This document shows positions 28,126-37,587 of a stretch of 64,000 bases of DNA, piece by piece. The notes under the pieces were generated by a model. It was not told where the DNA came from, made no database searches, and saw only the letters and a list, made by a program, of their open reading frames with translations. Location of the stretch: positions 1 through 64,000 of the forward strand of contig JAEYNP010000113.1 in NCBI GenBank assembly GCA_023412495.1. The letters run 5' to 3'. The DNA comes from Pseudomonadota bacterium. Lineage in GTDB: Bacteria > Desulfobacterota > Desulfobulbia > Desulfobulbales > Desulfocapsaceae. A program made the translations under genes and the position numbers. Position 1 is the first letter of the stretch. Each line of letters opens with the position of its first letter.

Positions 28126-28141
28126 AATTGGTATCACCAAT
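28126..28141. promoter_or_regulatory. FadR/PdhR-type operator O1
   Basis: AATTGGTATCACCAAT is a near-perfect palindrome matching the known TTGGTnnnACCAA consensus of FCD-type GntR regulators (PdhR, LldR). It lies at the expected start of the gntR transcript, suggesting autoregulation. Confidence 0.7.
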
Positions 28142-28144
28142 AAT

Positions 28145-28174
28145 TCTATACGATCTTAGGGATTTTTTGTCTAA
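28145..28174 (-). promoter_or_regulatory. Predicted gntR promoter
   Basis: On the minus strand, TTAGAC (-35, 28169-28174), 18 bases, TATAGA (-10, 28145-28150). Operator O1 begins four bases after the -10 box. Confidence 0.4.
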
Positions 28175-28232
28175 TAATTTGACAATAATGATATTTCGAA
28201 TCAGAAAGGGGTCTAATATTATGTCGCTATTT

Positions 28233-28245
28233 TTGGTAGGACCAA
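28233..28245. promoter_or_regulatory. FadR/PdhR-type operator O2
   Basis: TTGGTAGGACCAA, a second perfect half-site pair 107 bp from O1. It lies downstream of an AT-rich taatat and about 190 bp before the small gene at 28435, which it could regulate. Confidence 0.6.
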
Positions 28246-28434
28246 TTTTAGACAAACAGTTCGCGCCAGCTCAGGCACAGGACCCTGCTCGTCGCGGTCG
28301 GCCATCATTCGCCTTTCTCGCCGGCTATCCGCTCGAGGACTTGATAACTTCGCCTTCTTCCCCGATACTTATTCAAGAACCAATCCCAACAGCTGCCGAA
28401 CCCAATGAAATCTTTCCAAGAAAGGAGAACGACA

Positions 28435-28635
28435 ATGAGTGGCCGACTAATTGATACCGACAATCTGTGCACAAACCCGGACAACCATGCCATGCATCTC
28501 TGTGAGCTGTCTGCGGCGGGAAACACCACGGCAATCGAAAAATTAACAAAGGAGCCGACCTTCATCTGCGGCAATTGCGGAAAAAAAGCAAACACCGAGG
28601 GCGCACTCTGCGCTCCCGGCCCCTTCCACGATTGA
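28435..28635 (+). CDS. Small cysteine-rich protein
   Basis: 66-residue soluble protein of unknown role. It has CGNCGKK (C-x2-C) near residue 49 and a third Cys in ALCAPG about 11 residues later, plus two further Cys earlier (NLCTN, HLCEL). This suggests a small metal-binding or zinc-ribbon-like protein. A strong ribosome site (aaaggagaacgaca) precedes the ATG, and codon use is ordinary. It stands alone between the gntR operator region and citramalate synthase. Confidence 0.7.
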   Translation: MSGRLIDTDNLCTNPDNHAMHLCELSAAGNTTAIEKLTKEPTFICGNCGKKANTEGALCAPGPFHD

Positions 28636-28841
28636 TCGCAGCCTCCCGGAACGGCCGGCTTTTCCCGAAGCCGGCAACTCGTCCATTCGGCAGCGATGCG
28701 CGTCGACCGATCCGGGCGCGGTGCTTTTAACCTTTGCATTTTGGAGAAAGTTAATTATTTTTGGAGGTTCCACATTGCACCGGGGACATCTCCCGAATGT
28801 CCTTTTTCATGTGTTCGGGACTTGAATCGATAAGGAAAGAC

Positions 28842-30473
28842 ATGGCGCATTTCATCGAGCTGTACGACACCACCCTCCGCGACGGCACCCAGGCCGAGAA
28901 TTTCAATCTATCCGTTGACGATAAGATCCGCATCACCATTGCGCTTGACGAGTTGGGCATCGATTACATCGAGGGAGGCTGGCCCGGATCGAATCCCGTT
29001 TCCGTCGAGTACTTCGAGCGGATGAAGTCCACCCCGCTGAAACACGCCAAGCTCGCCGCCTTCGGCTCCACCCGCCATTTCCGCAACAGGCCGGAGCAGG
29101 ACCCCAACCTCATCGCCCTGCTGAACGCGGGGACCCCGGTGGTGACGATATTCGGCAAAAGCTGGGACATCCATGTGCGGGACGCCCTGCACATCGAGAT
29201 GACAGACAACCTGATGCTCATCGAGGATACGCTGACCTTCCTGCGCCCCTACGTCGACCATCTCTTCTACGACGCCGAGCACTTCTTCGACGGCTTCAAG
29301 AACAACGAGGAATACGCCCTCAGCACCCTCGAGAGTGCGGCAAACGGCGGCGCGGAAACGATCATCCTCTGCGATACCAACGGCGGCACCCTCCCCCATG
29401 AGATCCCGCCGATCATCAGGAAGGTGAGAAAATTCCTCGGGGCCCGCTTCAAGGAAATCCAACTGGGGATCCATTCCCACAACGATTCGGAAACCGCCGT
29501 GGCCAATTCGCTCATCGCCGTGGCCGAGGGCAGGATCAGGCAGGTCCAGGGGACCATCAACGGCTTCGGCGAGCGTTGCGGCAATGCCAACCTGACCTCC
29601 ATCATCCCCGCCCTGGTTTTCAAGATGGGGGTGGAGTGCGAGGTGCGCAAGAATATCGACCACCTCTACACCACCTCGCGGCTGGTCAACGAGCTGGCCA
29701 ACCTGCCCCACAACCGCTACCAGCCCTATGTGGGCGAGTCGGCCTTCGCCCACAAGGGCGGCATCCATGTCAGCGCGGTGAACCACAACCCGCTCACCTA
29801 CGAGCACATCGCCCCTGACAAGGTCGGCAATATCCGCCGCATCCTCATTTCCGACCAGTCGGGCCGCGCCAACATCCTCCACAAGGCCAAACAGTGGGGG
29901 CTGACTCTCGCCGCCGACGACCCGGTCCTGCCGACCATCATCGGCGAGCTGAAGGCCCTGGAAAACCAGGGCTACCAATACGAGGGGGCCGAGGCGAGCT
30001 TCGAGCTCCTGATGCGCCGGGCCATGGGGCTGCAGAAGAATTATTTCAAGTTCGAGAGCTTCCGGGTGATGAACCATAAATACCGGATGGACAAACCGCC
30101 GCTCACCGAGGCGACCATCCGGCTCTACATCGGCGGCAACGAGGTCCACACCGCGGCGATGGGCGATGGCCCCGTCAATGCCATGGATACCGCAATCCGC
30201 AAGGCCCTGACCCGGTTCTACCCGGCGCTTTCGGAGCTGGAACTGACCGACTACAAGGTCCGGGTGCTCTCCGGCGAACACGGCACGGAAGCCAAGGTCC
30301 GGGTTCTGGTGGAGAGTCGCGACCGCGTGTCGAGTTGGGGCACGGTCGGCGTTTCCGTCAACATCATCGAAGCAAGCTGGCAGGCGCTGGTCGATGCCAT
30401 CAACTATAAACTGATGAAGGACGACTTGCGCAAGGCGGCGGCTGAGGACAAGGCGCGGGAGAAGATGAACTGA
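28842..30473 (+). CDS. cimA: (R)-citramalate synthase
   Basis: 543 residues. It condenses acetyl-CoA with pyruvate to citramalate, the first step of the threonine-independent route to 2-oxobutyrate and isoleucine. The HMGL-like barrel has LYDTTLRDGTQ at its start, the metal-ligand motif HSHND-type (GIHSHNDSETA) and GFGERCGNANL. A C-terminal LeuA-type dimer/allosteric domain (about 405-525) suggests isoleucine feedback. Length and motifs match the TIGR00977 type and not 2-isopropylmalate synthase. I chose ATG 28842 (MAHFIELYDTT) with ataagga upstream. A leader hairpin tcccgaa / ttcggga (28791-28820) lies just before it. No other isoleucine genes are nearby. Confidence 0.92.
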   Translation: MAHFIELYDTTLRDGTQAENFNLSVDDKIRITIALDELGIDYIEGGWPGSNPVSVEYFERMKSTPLKHAKLAAFGSTRHFRNRPEQDPNLIALLNAGTPVVTIFGKSWDIHVRDALHIEMTDNLMLIEDTLTFLRPYVDHLFYDAEHFFDGFKNNEEYALSTLESAANGGAETIILCDTNGGTLPHEIPPIIRKVRKFLGARFKEIQLGIHSHNDSETAVANSLIAVAEGRIRQVQGTINGFGERCGNANLTSIIPALVFKMGVECEVRKNIDHLYTTSRLVNELANLPHNRYQPYVGESAFAHKGGIHVSAVNHNPLTYEHIAPDKVGNIRRILISDQSGRANILHKAKQWGLTLAADDPVLPTIIGELKALENQGYQYEGAEASFELLMRRAMGLQKNYFKFESFRVMNHKYRMDKPPLTEATIRLYIGGNEVHTAAMGDGPVNAMDTAIRKALTRFYPALSELELTDYKVRVLSGEHGTEAKVRVLVESRDRVSSWGTVGVSVNIIEASWQALVDAINYKLMKDDLRKAAAEDKAREKMN

Positions 30474-30544
30474 GAGGCGGATGCCGGTTGTTTTGGGAAT
30501 GAATTTCGTGAAAGAACTTACAATCTGTGCAGCGGGAGGTGATA

Positions 30545-30560
30545 ACAACCCTTGGGTTGC
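30545..30560. repeat. 16-bp palindromic word shared with 54739-54754
   Basis: acaacccttgggttgc is the exact reverse complement of bases 54739-54754 at the edge of a larger intergenic repeat there. The core caaccc/gggttg is self-complementary. It may be a fragment of the same repeat family. Confidence 0.35.
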
Positions 30561-30685
30561 CAACCCGCATCAGCGTACGGGACGCACCATCCGAAAAAAG
30601 GAGGCTTGCTGACTGCGATCATAGCGGCTTCCTGCAATGTGCTTTCTCCGTCAACTCGGATCACGCAAGTTGCAAAGAGGCTATT

Positions 30686-30928
30686 ATGAGATACATTTAT
30701 ATTTTCATCATCGTGGTCATCACATCAGCTGTACTGACCTTCATGATGCAAAACATCTCCTCGGTGACGGTAGATTTCCTTACCCTCAGCGTTACGCTGC
30801 CGCTCTCGCTCCTCGTCTTCGCTGTTTACTTTCTCGGAATGTTCACGGGGGGCCTTCTGGTCAGAGTAGTCAGGTCCATGTTGCGCGGAGCCAAGGGTGA
30901 ACCAGAAGAGCCCACGGCGAAACGTTGA
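30686..30928 (+). CDS. LapA-domain (DUF1049) membrane protein
   Basis: 80 residues: two membrane helices (about 4-22 and 38-62) joined by QNISSVTVDFLTLSVTLPLS, a pattern typical of the lipopolysaccharide assembly protein A domain, followed by a basic and acidic tail (RSMLRGAKGEPEEP). In enterobacteria LapA acts with LapB in balancing LPS synthesis; here no LapB-like gene is adjacent, so function is only family-level. I chose ATG 30686, preceded by gcaaagaggc. Confidence 0.75.
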   Translation: MRYIYIFIIVVITSAVLTFMMQNISSVTVDFLTLSVTLPLSLLVFAVYFLGMFTGGLLVRVVRSMLRGAKGEPEEPTAKR

Positions 30929-31076
30929 TAGCAACGAGCAAACGATTGCAGCGAACGTCGCTGCCGCTGAACCGGAGCGCTGACCGGGCACCCCCTGATA
31001 GGAAATTAGCCTTGCCACCGGCTTGCCCTGGATTCCTGTCGGACATTATGGTATCTTGGCTGTTGCCTTTTTATAA

Positions 31077-32105
<1,029 letters not shown>

Positions 32106-32136
32106 TCCTCAAAAGCACTTGATGTCTTGAAATACA

Positions 32137-32176
32137 AAGGCGGACGCCGGGCAACCGGCGACCGCCTTATCTTTTT
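32137..32176 (+). terminator. Terminator of mdh
   Basis: Fourteen-base near-perfect stem aaggcggacgccgg / ccggcgaccgcctt, gcaa tetraloop, then atcttttt. Confidence 0.88.
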
Positions 32177-32183
32177 GCTCCGC

Positions 32184-33929
32184 TCACTTCTCCCTCGTCA
32201 TGAGCTGCCTGATCCGGCGGCCGTACTCTTTCTTCAGGCTGTCGAGGTAGGCGCCGTCGACCCGGCCCTTCCAAGTTGTAACCCGATAGAATTTTTTGGG
32301 GATTGAGAAGTTCTTGGGATCGAAACCTGTCCTGGCCCTCACCTGCCAGCGCAGCCGCCTGATCCTTTCCGCAGTCGCGGGAATAGAGGCGGCAAGCGTT
32401 TGGAAACCGAGCAGGTCAAGGCACCTGGCGAGCTGGTTTTCGGTATAGATCGATCTTGCGAACAGGCATCCCACCATGGAGGTGAGGAAAGCCCGGCCGG
32501 GTTCGTCGGCAATGAGGTAATCGACCGCTTTCCCCACATTCTTCCCGTTCTCCTTCTGATCGTAGCTGTAGGCGCCGGTGTCCAGATGGGAGTGGCGGAA
32601 ACCGAGGGTCTGAGCGGCGAAAAAGAGTTCTCCGGTGGCGTAGCCGGCCATTTCCTGCCCGAGCACGCAGGCGAAATCGCCGCCCCCGTAGACGGCCGCG
32701 GCCTTCAGGGTGCCCTGGCCGAGCAGCCGGTAAAAATCACCCGCAGCCTGACCGAGATACTTCGCCGCCTGCCGGTAGGCTTCGGCATCTCCGAAGCGGA
32801 GCGGGACCACCGTCTCGGCGGCCGATACGAGCCCACGCTCGCTCGCCTCCGTCGCCCAGGCCAGGGCCACGCCGCCGGACATGACATCGAGTCCCACCTT
32901 TTCCATGACATCCAGGATGCGGAGTACGTCGAAAGGGTTGGTGACTCCGAGCATGGTCCCCGCAGCGAAGATGGGCTCGTAGTCGTAGGCCACCTGATGG
33001 TAGTGATAGCGGTTATCGGCCATTTTTTCACGGACATAGCCTATGTGAATGCAGCCCACCGGGCAGCCCGCGCAGGCCCCGTTGCGCAGCAGGGTCTGAT
33101 CGGCGAAGGCTTCGCCGGTGACGGAGGCGATGGCTTCGTCGCGGGTCGCCTGCAGGTTCTTCCAGGGCAGGGAGGAAATGTCGTTCAGGCTCTGGAGGTT
33201 CGCCGCCGTCCCCAGATCATGGTACTTGCGCATCATGTCGGTGGCGGTGAACTTGCCGTACAACTCCTTGAATTCGGCGGCGTAGCCCTTGCCTTCCGGC
33301 ATTTCCAGATCAGTGTCGCCGTGGACGACGATGCCCTTGAGGTTTTTGGCCCCCATGATCGCCCCGCCGCCCATCCGGCCGAAATGGCGGTAGGTATCGA
33401 CGTTGATGCAGGCCATGGCCAGCCCCGCCTCACCCGCCGGGCCGATCCGCAGAATCGACCGGTGGCCGCTGCCCTCCTTGAACATCCGGCGGATGAGCTT
33501 GCCCGAACTTTCCGCATCCAGGCCCTTGAGGAAGGAGGCTTCCTTCACTTCCAGGCTGTTCGCCCCGATGCCGAGGCAGGAGAGGACCTTCGCCCGGCCG
33601 GTGACGACCAGAGCATCGAGGCCCGCAAACCGGAGCGCAAGGGCCGTCCGGCCGCCGGCGTGGCTCTCGGTGTACTCGTTGTGGTAGTTCGATTTGAACG
33701 AGCAGACCATCTTGCTCATCAGCGGGAAATACCCGGTCAGCGGCCCGACGGCGAAAATGAGCGGCTGGGACGGATCGTCCCAGGGGCGGTCCGGATGGCC
33801 GTATGTCAAAAACAGTTGCGCCGCCAGCCCGCTGCCGCCGGCCACCTCGTTCCGCCCGCCGTGGAGTACGATCTTCCCCTTGCCCGTCGACAGATCGACC
33901 AGGAGGATCCGGAACTCCTCCCGTATCAT
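32184..33929 (-). CDS. aor: Aldehyde:ferredoxin oxidoreductase (tungsten/molybdenum)
   Basis: 581-residue AOR-family enzyme oxidising aldehydes to acids with ferredoxin, or reducing acids in reverse. The N-terminal domain (about 1-210) contains AGGRTAL and GRMGGGAIMGAKNLKG, which bind the pyranopterin cofactor. Cluster ligands are C-x2-C-x3-C (NGACAGCPVGCI, about residue 292) with the fourth Cys in VGCLFAR near residue 495. FAAGTMLGV and DTGAYSYDQ are family motifs. It overlaps the upstream polyferredoxin gene by four bases, so that protein is the likely electron partner. Many paralogues in this family have unknown substrates; short-chain aldehydes are the default guess. Confidence 0.9.
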   Translation of the reverse strand: MIREEFRILLVDLSTGKGKIVLHGGRNEVAGGSGLAAQLFLTYGHPDRPWDDPSQPLIFAVGPLTGYFPLMSKMVCSFKSNYHNEYTESHAGGRTALALRFAGLDALVVTGRAKVLSCLGIGANSLEVKEASFLKGLDAESSGKLIRRMFKEGSGHRSILRIGPAGEAGLAMACINVDTYRHFGRMGGGAIMGAKNLKGIVVHGDTDLEMPEGKGYAAEFKELYGKFTATDMMRKYHDLGTAANLQSLNDISSLPWKNLQATRDEAIASVTGEAFADQTLLRNGACAGCPVGCIHIGYVREKMADNRYHYHQVAYDYEPIFAAGTMLGVTNPFDVLRILDVMEKVGLDVMSGGVALAWATEASERGLVSAAETVVPLRFGDAEAYRQAAKYLGQAAGDFYRLLGQGTLKAAAVYGGGDFACVLGQEMAGYATGELFFAAQTLGFRHSHLDTGAYSYDQKENGKNVGKAVDYLIADEPGRAFLTSMVGCLFARSIYTENQLARCLDLLGFQTLAASIPATAERIRRLRWQVRARTGFDPKNFSIPKKFYRVTTWKGRVDGAYLDSLKKEYGRRIRQLMTREK

Positions 33930-34348
33930 ATCGAAACCTCCTTATTGCTGCCGCCCTCCGTCATTTCCAGGCAGTTCTGCGGACAGAAGTGCACACACTG
34001 TCCGCAGTGGATGCAGACGTAGACCTCGCCGCCCCGGTCCTGATGGATCCCCTCCACCGGGCAGGCCGAAACACATTTGCCGCACCTGATGCAGAGGCTC
34101 CTTTTGACGATGACCCCGCCGCCCGGACGCGGGGTAAAAGCGCCGGTGGGGCAGGCCGCGGCGCATGGCGCAGGCAGACAGGCCAGGCACCGGTAGGCGG
34201 TAAAGCCGGTCGACAGGCCACCGGCAGAACGGATGCGGATTCCGGCGGTATTCCAGGATATCTTTTTATAGACCTGGCGCGCGCAGGCAAGCGAGCACGA
34301 ATGGCAGCCTATGCACTGATCGATTCGCGGGGTATTGAGCTGTTTCAT
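33926..34348 (-). CDS. Polyferredoxin partner of AOR (four [4Fe-4S] motifs)
   Basis: 140-residue iron-sulfur protein. It has four cysteine sets: CIGCHSCSLAC, CLACLPAPCAAAC, CIRCGKCVSAC and CIHCGQCVHFC, each followed by Pro in most cases, enough for four cubane clusters. It resembles the HycB/DmsB-like electron-transfer subunits found beside AOR genes. It precedes and overlaps aor (ATGA type), so it probably moves electrons from AOR to another carrier. I prefer the Met at 34348 (MKQLNTPRIDQC); an in-frame Met at 34369 with agggaag before it is equally possible. Confidence 0.85.
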   Translation of the reverse strand: MKQLNTPRIDQCIGCHSCSLACARQVYKKISWNTAGIRIRSAGGLSTGFTAYRCLACLPAPCAAACPTGAFTPRPGGGVIVKRSLCIRCGKCVSACPVEGIHQDRGGEVYVCIHCGQCVHFCPQNCLEMTEGGSNKEVSI

Positions 34349-34442
34349 GACAATTTTTCTCGTCAACATCACTTCCCTTTTTCCCAAGTTGCGATAGGAT
34401 TTGCTATAATGATCATGATGACTTCAAGCTGTTCTTCTTCCA

Positions 34443-34523
34443 ACCCCACAGGGGGCTCCTTTCAGCACCCCTTGAGGGAGATAAGGGCCTCATTTCAAAA
34501 AATCAGCGAATTTCTAAGGTACC
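34443..34523. repeat. Palindromic intergenic repeat, copy 1
   Basis: Contains ccccacaggggg, tttcagcaccccttgaggg, ataag..cct and tttctaaggtacc in the same order as the element at 54757-54890. It ends 15 bp before the PilZ-like gene. Confidence 0.65.
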
Positions 34524-34538
34524 AAAAGCGATTAGTCA

Positions 34539-35432
34539 ATGATAGAGGATATCAAAAGACGCCTGCGGCACTATTTCCCCGGAGAAACCTTTCCCCTGGA
34601 AGCACTGGAGGCGGCACTGCAAAATGGCCAGATTCTCTCGGACAGGGAGAAGATCCTGCCTTTCCTGCAGACCGCCCTGTTCGACGAGAAGGTACTGGAA
34701 GTGGAGCTCGATGGGATACCCAGGGTTTACTTTTCCAGGCTCAAGGACGCCCCACCAGACCCTGTCGAGGAGGAGGTTGACGGCCCCCTCGAGTCCGACT
34801 ACGAGCCAGGCGGCTATCTCACCGAGATGGGCTACATAATTACCCTGCCGCTCGAACCCGGTCTCGGCAATCTTCACCTACGCTATTCCCAGTCCATTGT
34901 CATCAGGATGTTTACCAGCACCTTCGCCGTGGAAATGGGCACGAAATTCGAAGAACTGACCAAGGTTCGGGATATCCCGGTGCTGCGCCTCGCCTTCCCC
35001 GAGTTGGCGAGGACCGTGCGAAACGCCCGGGAGTTCAGGGCCAAGGTCCCGGAGAACCTCAACTTCATCCTTTCCCTCGAAAGCGGCGGAGAAGAACCCA
35101 CCGAGCTGGTGGCCGTACCCGTCAATATCAGCATCAAGGGTATGGCCTTTGCCGTCTCCAAAAAGGAGCAGAGGACATTCAAGATCGACGAGCAATATTT
35201 TCTCAAGCTCTTCATCGACGACGAGCTGCGGGCGAGCCTCGTCGGCACCATCAGGCATCTCAGCCGGATCCGGAAAAAGAGCGGCATCGAGTACGTCTGC
35301 GGCGTCGAATTCGACTTGAGCTCGAGGACCATGGCCGCCGTGATAGAATCGCTGGTGGCGACGGTTCAGCGGGCCCATCTCAAGGAACTTGCCGAAAAGT
35401 CACAACTGAGCGGCATCAACCTTATCGCTTGA
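34539..35432 (+). CDS. PilZ-domain-like protein
   Basis: 297 residues, soluble. The N-terminal half (about 1-150) is unassigned; it includes a region rich in acidic residues (PPDPVEEEVDGPLESDYEPG). The C-terminal part (about 160-290) looks like PilZ: FRAKVP at the usual Arg position, VNISIKGMAF for the D/N-x-S-x-x-G element, and YVCGVEFD as the closing strand. The first motif lacks the RxxxR pair that contacts cyclic di-GMP, so binding is doubtful. The overall layout recalls YcgR-type two-domain proteins. It is a monocistronic gene directly after a repeat. Confidence 0.65.
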   Translation: MIEDIKRRLRHYFPGETFPLEALEAALQNGQILSDREKILPFLQTALFDEKVLEVELDGIPRVYFSRLKDAPPDPVEEEVDGPLESDYEPGGYLTEMGYIITLPLEPGLGNLHLRYSQSIVIRMFTSTFAVEMGTKFEELTKVRDIPVLRLAFPELARTVRNAREFRAKVPENLNFILSLESGGEEPTELVAVPVNISIKGMAFAVSKKEQRTFKIDEQYFLKLFIDDELRASLVGTIRHLSRIRKKSGIEYVCGVEFDLSSRTMAAVIESLVATVQRAHLKELAEKSQLSGINLIA

Positions 35433-35530
35433 TTTCCCGCCAAAGAGAGATCCGGGCTAAGCCGTTGTACAACAATTAAGAGGGGCCGAAACGAAATAGG
35501 AACGGATTTTGAGTGATTTTGTAACGGCCC

Positions 35531-37054
35531 CTAAACTTTCGGCAGCAGCAAAGCCAGCGATTTTTCTTCAGTTTTCATCGTCAGTCCCGCCATCATCCGA
35601 GGGATCAGCGCCACTTTTTCCTCATCCTCGACGGCGAAGAGATCGACCATCCTGCCGTTGTACATAACGCCAATACGGTCCGACAGGGCCAGGGCCTCCG
35701 AGAGGTCCCCGGTGACGAGCAGGATGCCGGCCGCTTCGCGTGCCTTGAGGAGCAGGTTCCAGACATCCTCGGCGGCGGCGATATCGAGACCCTGGGTCGG
35801 CTGCTCGGCGACGATCAGCCGCGGCTTGCGGTAGAACTCCCGTGCGAGCACCATCTTCTGGAGGTTGCCGCCGGAGAGTTGCCAGGCCAGGGCGCTGAGG
35901 TCGGGTGGCCGGATATCGAACTCATCGAGGAGATGGGCTGCCTTCTCCTCGGCCGCATCCCGCCTGAGCCAGGGACCGCTCGCGAAGCCGCCCCGGGTAG
36001 TGAGGAGGAAATTATCGAGCAGATCCAGCCCCTGGCAGGTCGCCAGGCCCTGCCGGTCCTCCGGAATATAGGACAAGGTTCTTTCCCATTCAGCCTTGCG
36101 GAAAAATTTCAGCCACTCCATGCCCAGGATGCGAACCGCGTTGTCCGCCGGCCGCCGAAGGCCGCAGATGGTCTCCACCAGCCGTTTCTGTCCGTTGCCG
36201 GCGACGCCGACGAGACCCAGGATCTCGCCCTGGCGGAGTTCCAGGCTGATGTCGGAGAGCACCTCATCCTGCAGATTATTCACCTTGAGCACGATCTGCC
36301 GCGGCTCCCGGGGGATCCGCTCCACCTGCAGGAGAACTTCCCGCCCCACCATCCGTTCGGCCAGTTCGGCGGTGGAGTGGACATCGGCCACGGGCAGCGT
36401 ATCGACGATTTCGCCGCGGCGGAGGATGGCGACGGTATCGGCGATGGCCAACACCTCCTCGAGCTTATGGCTGATGAAGACGATCCCCTTTCCGCTTTCG
36501 GTCATGAGCCTCATGGTGGCAAAGAGATTGTCGGCCTCGCGGGGGGTGAGCACTGCGGTCGGCTCATCGAAAATAAGGATGTCGCTCTTTCGGTGCAGGA
36601 GTTTGAGGATCTCGACCTGCTGGCGCTCGCCCATCGACAGCTCGCTGACGCGCGCCGCCGGGTTCACCCGCATCCCATACTGCTCGGCCAGGGCGACTAC
36701 CTCCTCATAAATACGGGACCAGTTCAGCCACATCCCTCTTTTCTCGCCGAGGATGATATTTTCGGCCACGGTCATGGCGCTCACCAGCTTGAAGTGCTGG
36801 TAGACCATGCCGATCCCCGCCTTGATCGCCTTCTCGGTGGAGGAGAGAACCACCTGCCGGCCGTTCAGGTAGATGGCGCCGCTGTCCGGCTGCAGCTGGC
36901 CGGCAAGGATCGACATGAGCGTCGACTTGCCCGCCCCGTTCTCCCCCAGCAGAGCAAGAACATTGCCCGCGTGGATGGAGAGCGATACATCCCTGTTGGC
37001 CTGGACCGTGCCGAAAGATTTACTGACCCCTTCCAGCCGGATGAGCGGGTCCAT
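35531..37054 (-). CDS. Nucleoside ABC transporter ATPase (double NBD, YufO/NupO type)
   Basis: 507 residues with two ATPase halves, as in sugar and nucleoside importers. First half: Walker A GENGAGKS (about 36-43), signature LSMGERQQVE, Walker B ILIFDEPTAVL. Second half: degenerate P-loop region GLVGVAGNGQKRL, signature LSGGNLQKMVLAREF and LIVAEQPTQGLD. These differences match the BMP-family nucleoside transporters (BmpB/YufO). It is the last gene of a five-gene operon (binding protein, two permeases, phosphoribosyltransferase, ATPase), starting three bases after gpt with aaggag before its ATG. Confidence 0.92.
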   Translation of the reverse strand: MDPLIRLEGVSKSFGTVQANRDVSLSIHAGNVLALLGENGAGKSTLMSILAGQLQPDSGAIYLNGRQVVLSSTEKAIKAGIGMVYQHFKLVSAMTVAENIILGEKRGMWLNWSRIYEEVVALAEQYGMRVNPAARVSELSMGERQQVEILKLLHRKSDILIFDEPTAVLTPREADNLFATMRLMTESGKGIVFISHKLEEVLAIADTVAILRRGEIVDTLPVADVHSTAELAERMVGREVLLQVERIPREPRQIVLKVNNLQDEVLSDISLELRQGEILGLVGVAGNGQKRLVETICGLRRPADNAVRILGMEWLKFFRKAEWERTLSYIPEDRQGLATCQGLDLLDNFLLTTRGGFASGPWLRRDAAEEKAAHLLDEFDIRPPDLSALAWQLSGGNLQKMVLAREFYRKPRLIVAEQPTQGLDIAAAEDVWNLLLKAREAAGILLVTGDLSEALALSDRIGVMYNGRMVDLFAVEDEEKVALIPRMMAGLTMKTEEKSLALLLPKV

Positions 37055-37056
37055 GT

Positions 37057-37539
37057 TCAGGTCCGCTCCTTGCCGATGAGAGGCGCGGCAAACTGCGATT
37101 CGGCATCCCAGGGGAAAAGGATCCAGGTATCCTGGCTCACCTCGGTGATGAAGGTATCCACCTGGGGCCGGCCGGCCGGCTTGGCATAGACCGTGGCGAA
37201 ATGAGCCTTGGGTACGATCTGCCTGACGATCTGCGCCGTCCGCCCGGTATCGACCAGGTCGTCGATGAGCAGCCAGCCCTCGCCGTCGCCGTCGAATTTC
37301 TTCAGAATGTCTGCCTCGCCTTTCTTGTCCTTCCAGTCATAGCTGGAGATGCAGATGGTGTCGACCAAGTGGATGTCCAGCTCCCTGGCCACGATCGCCG
37401 CCGGCACCAGTCCCCCGCGGGTGATGGCGATGATGCCCTTGAAGTAGTCCAGGTTGAGCAGCCGCCAGGCCAGGGCCTTGGAGTCGCGGTGGAGCTGCTC
37501 CCAGGAAATGGGGTAGGTCTTTCTGTACGTTGCTGACAT
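37057..37539 (-). CDS. gpt: Xanthine-guanine phosphoribosyltransferase
   Basis: 160-residue purine salvage enzyme of the E. coli Gpt type, joining xanthine, guanine or hypoxanthine to PRPP. The PRPP motif is [14 protein letters not shown] (about 88-101), TRGGLVPA is the pyrophosphate loop, and WILFPWD is the base-recognition segment typical of Gpt. It lies within the BMP-type ABC operon, between permease and ATPase. This suggests imported purine base or nucleoside is salvaged at once. The ribosome site is agaggaaa. Confidence 0.93.
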   Translation of the reverse strand: MSATYRKTYPISWEQLHRDSKALAWRLLNLDYFKGIIAITRGGLVPAAIVARELDIHLVDTICISSYDWKDKKGEADILKKFDGDGEGWLLIDDLVDTGRTAQIVRQIVPKAHFATVYAKPAGRPQVDTFITEVSQDTWILFPWDAESQFAAPLIGKERT

Positions 37540-37587
37540 TTGATTTCCTCTCTTTTACAAGTTGATAAGCACTTGTTCCCGGTTCGC

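Larger units (their letters stand above)
27898..28434. other. Regulatory intergenic region upstream of gntR
   Basis: 537 bp without a supported gene. It holds two FCD/GntR-type operators and a predicted gntR promoter (listed separately), and an inverted repeat aagaggttatcctctt near 28043-28058. Confidence 0.5.

Noticed and set aside
28908..30563. A 551-codon minus-strand frame over citramalate synthase
   Set aside because: No recognisable domain; the plus-strand product is a clear cimA.
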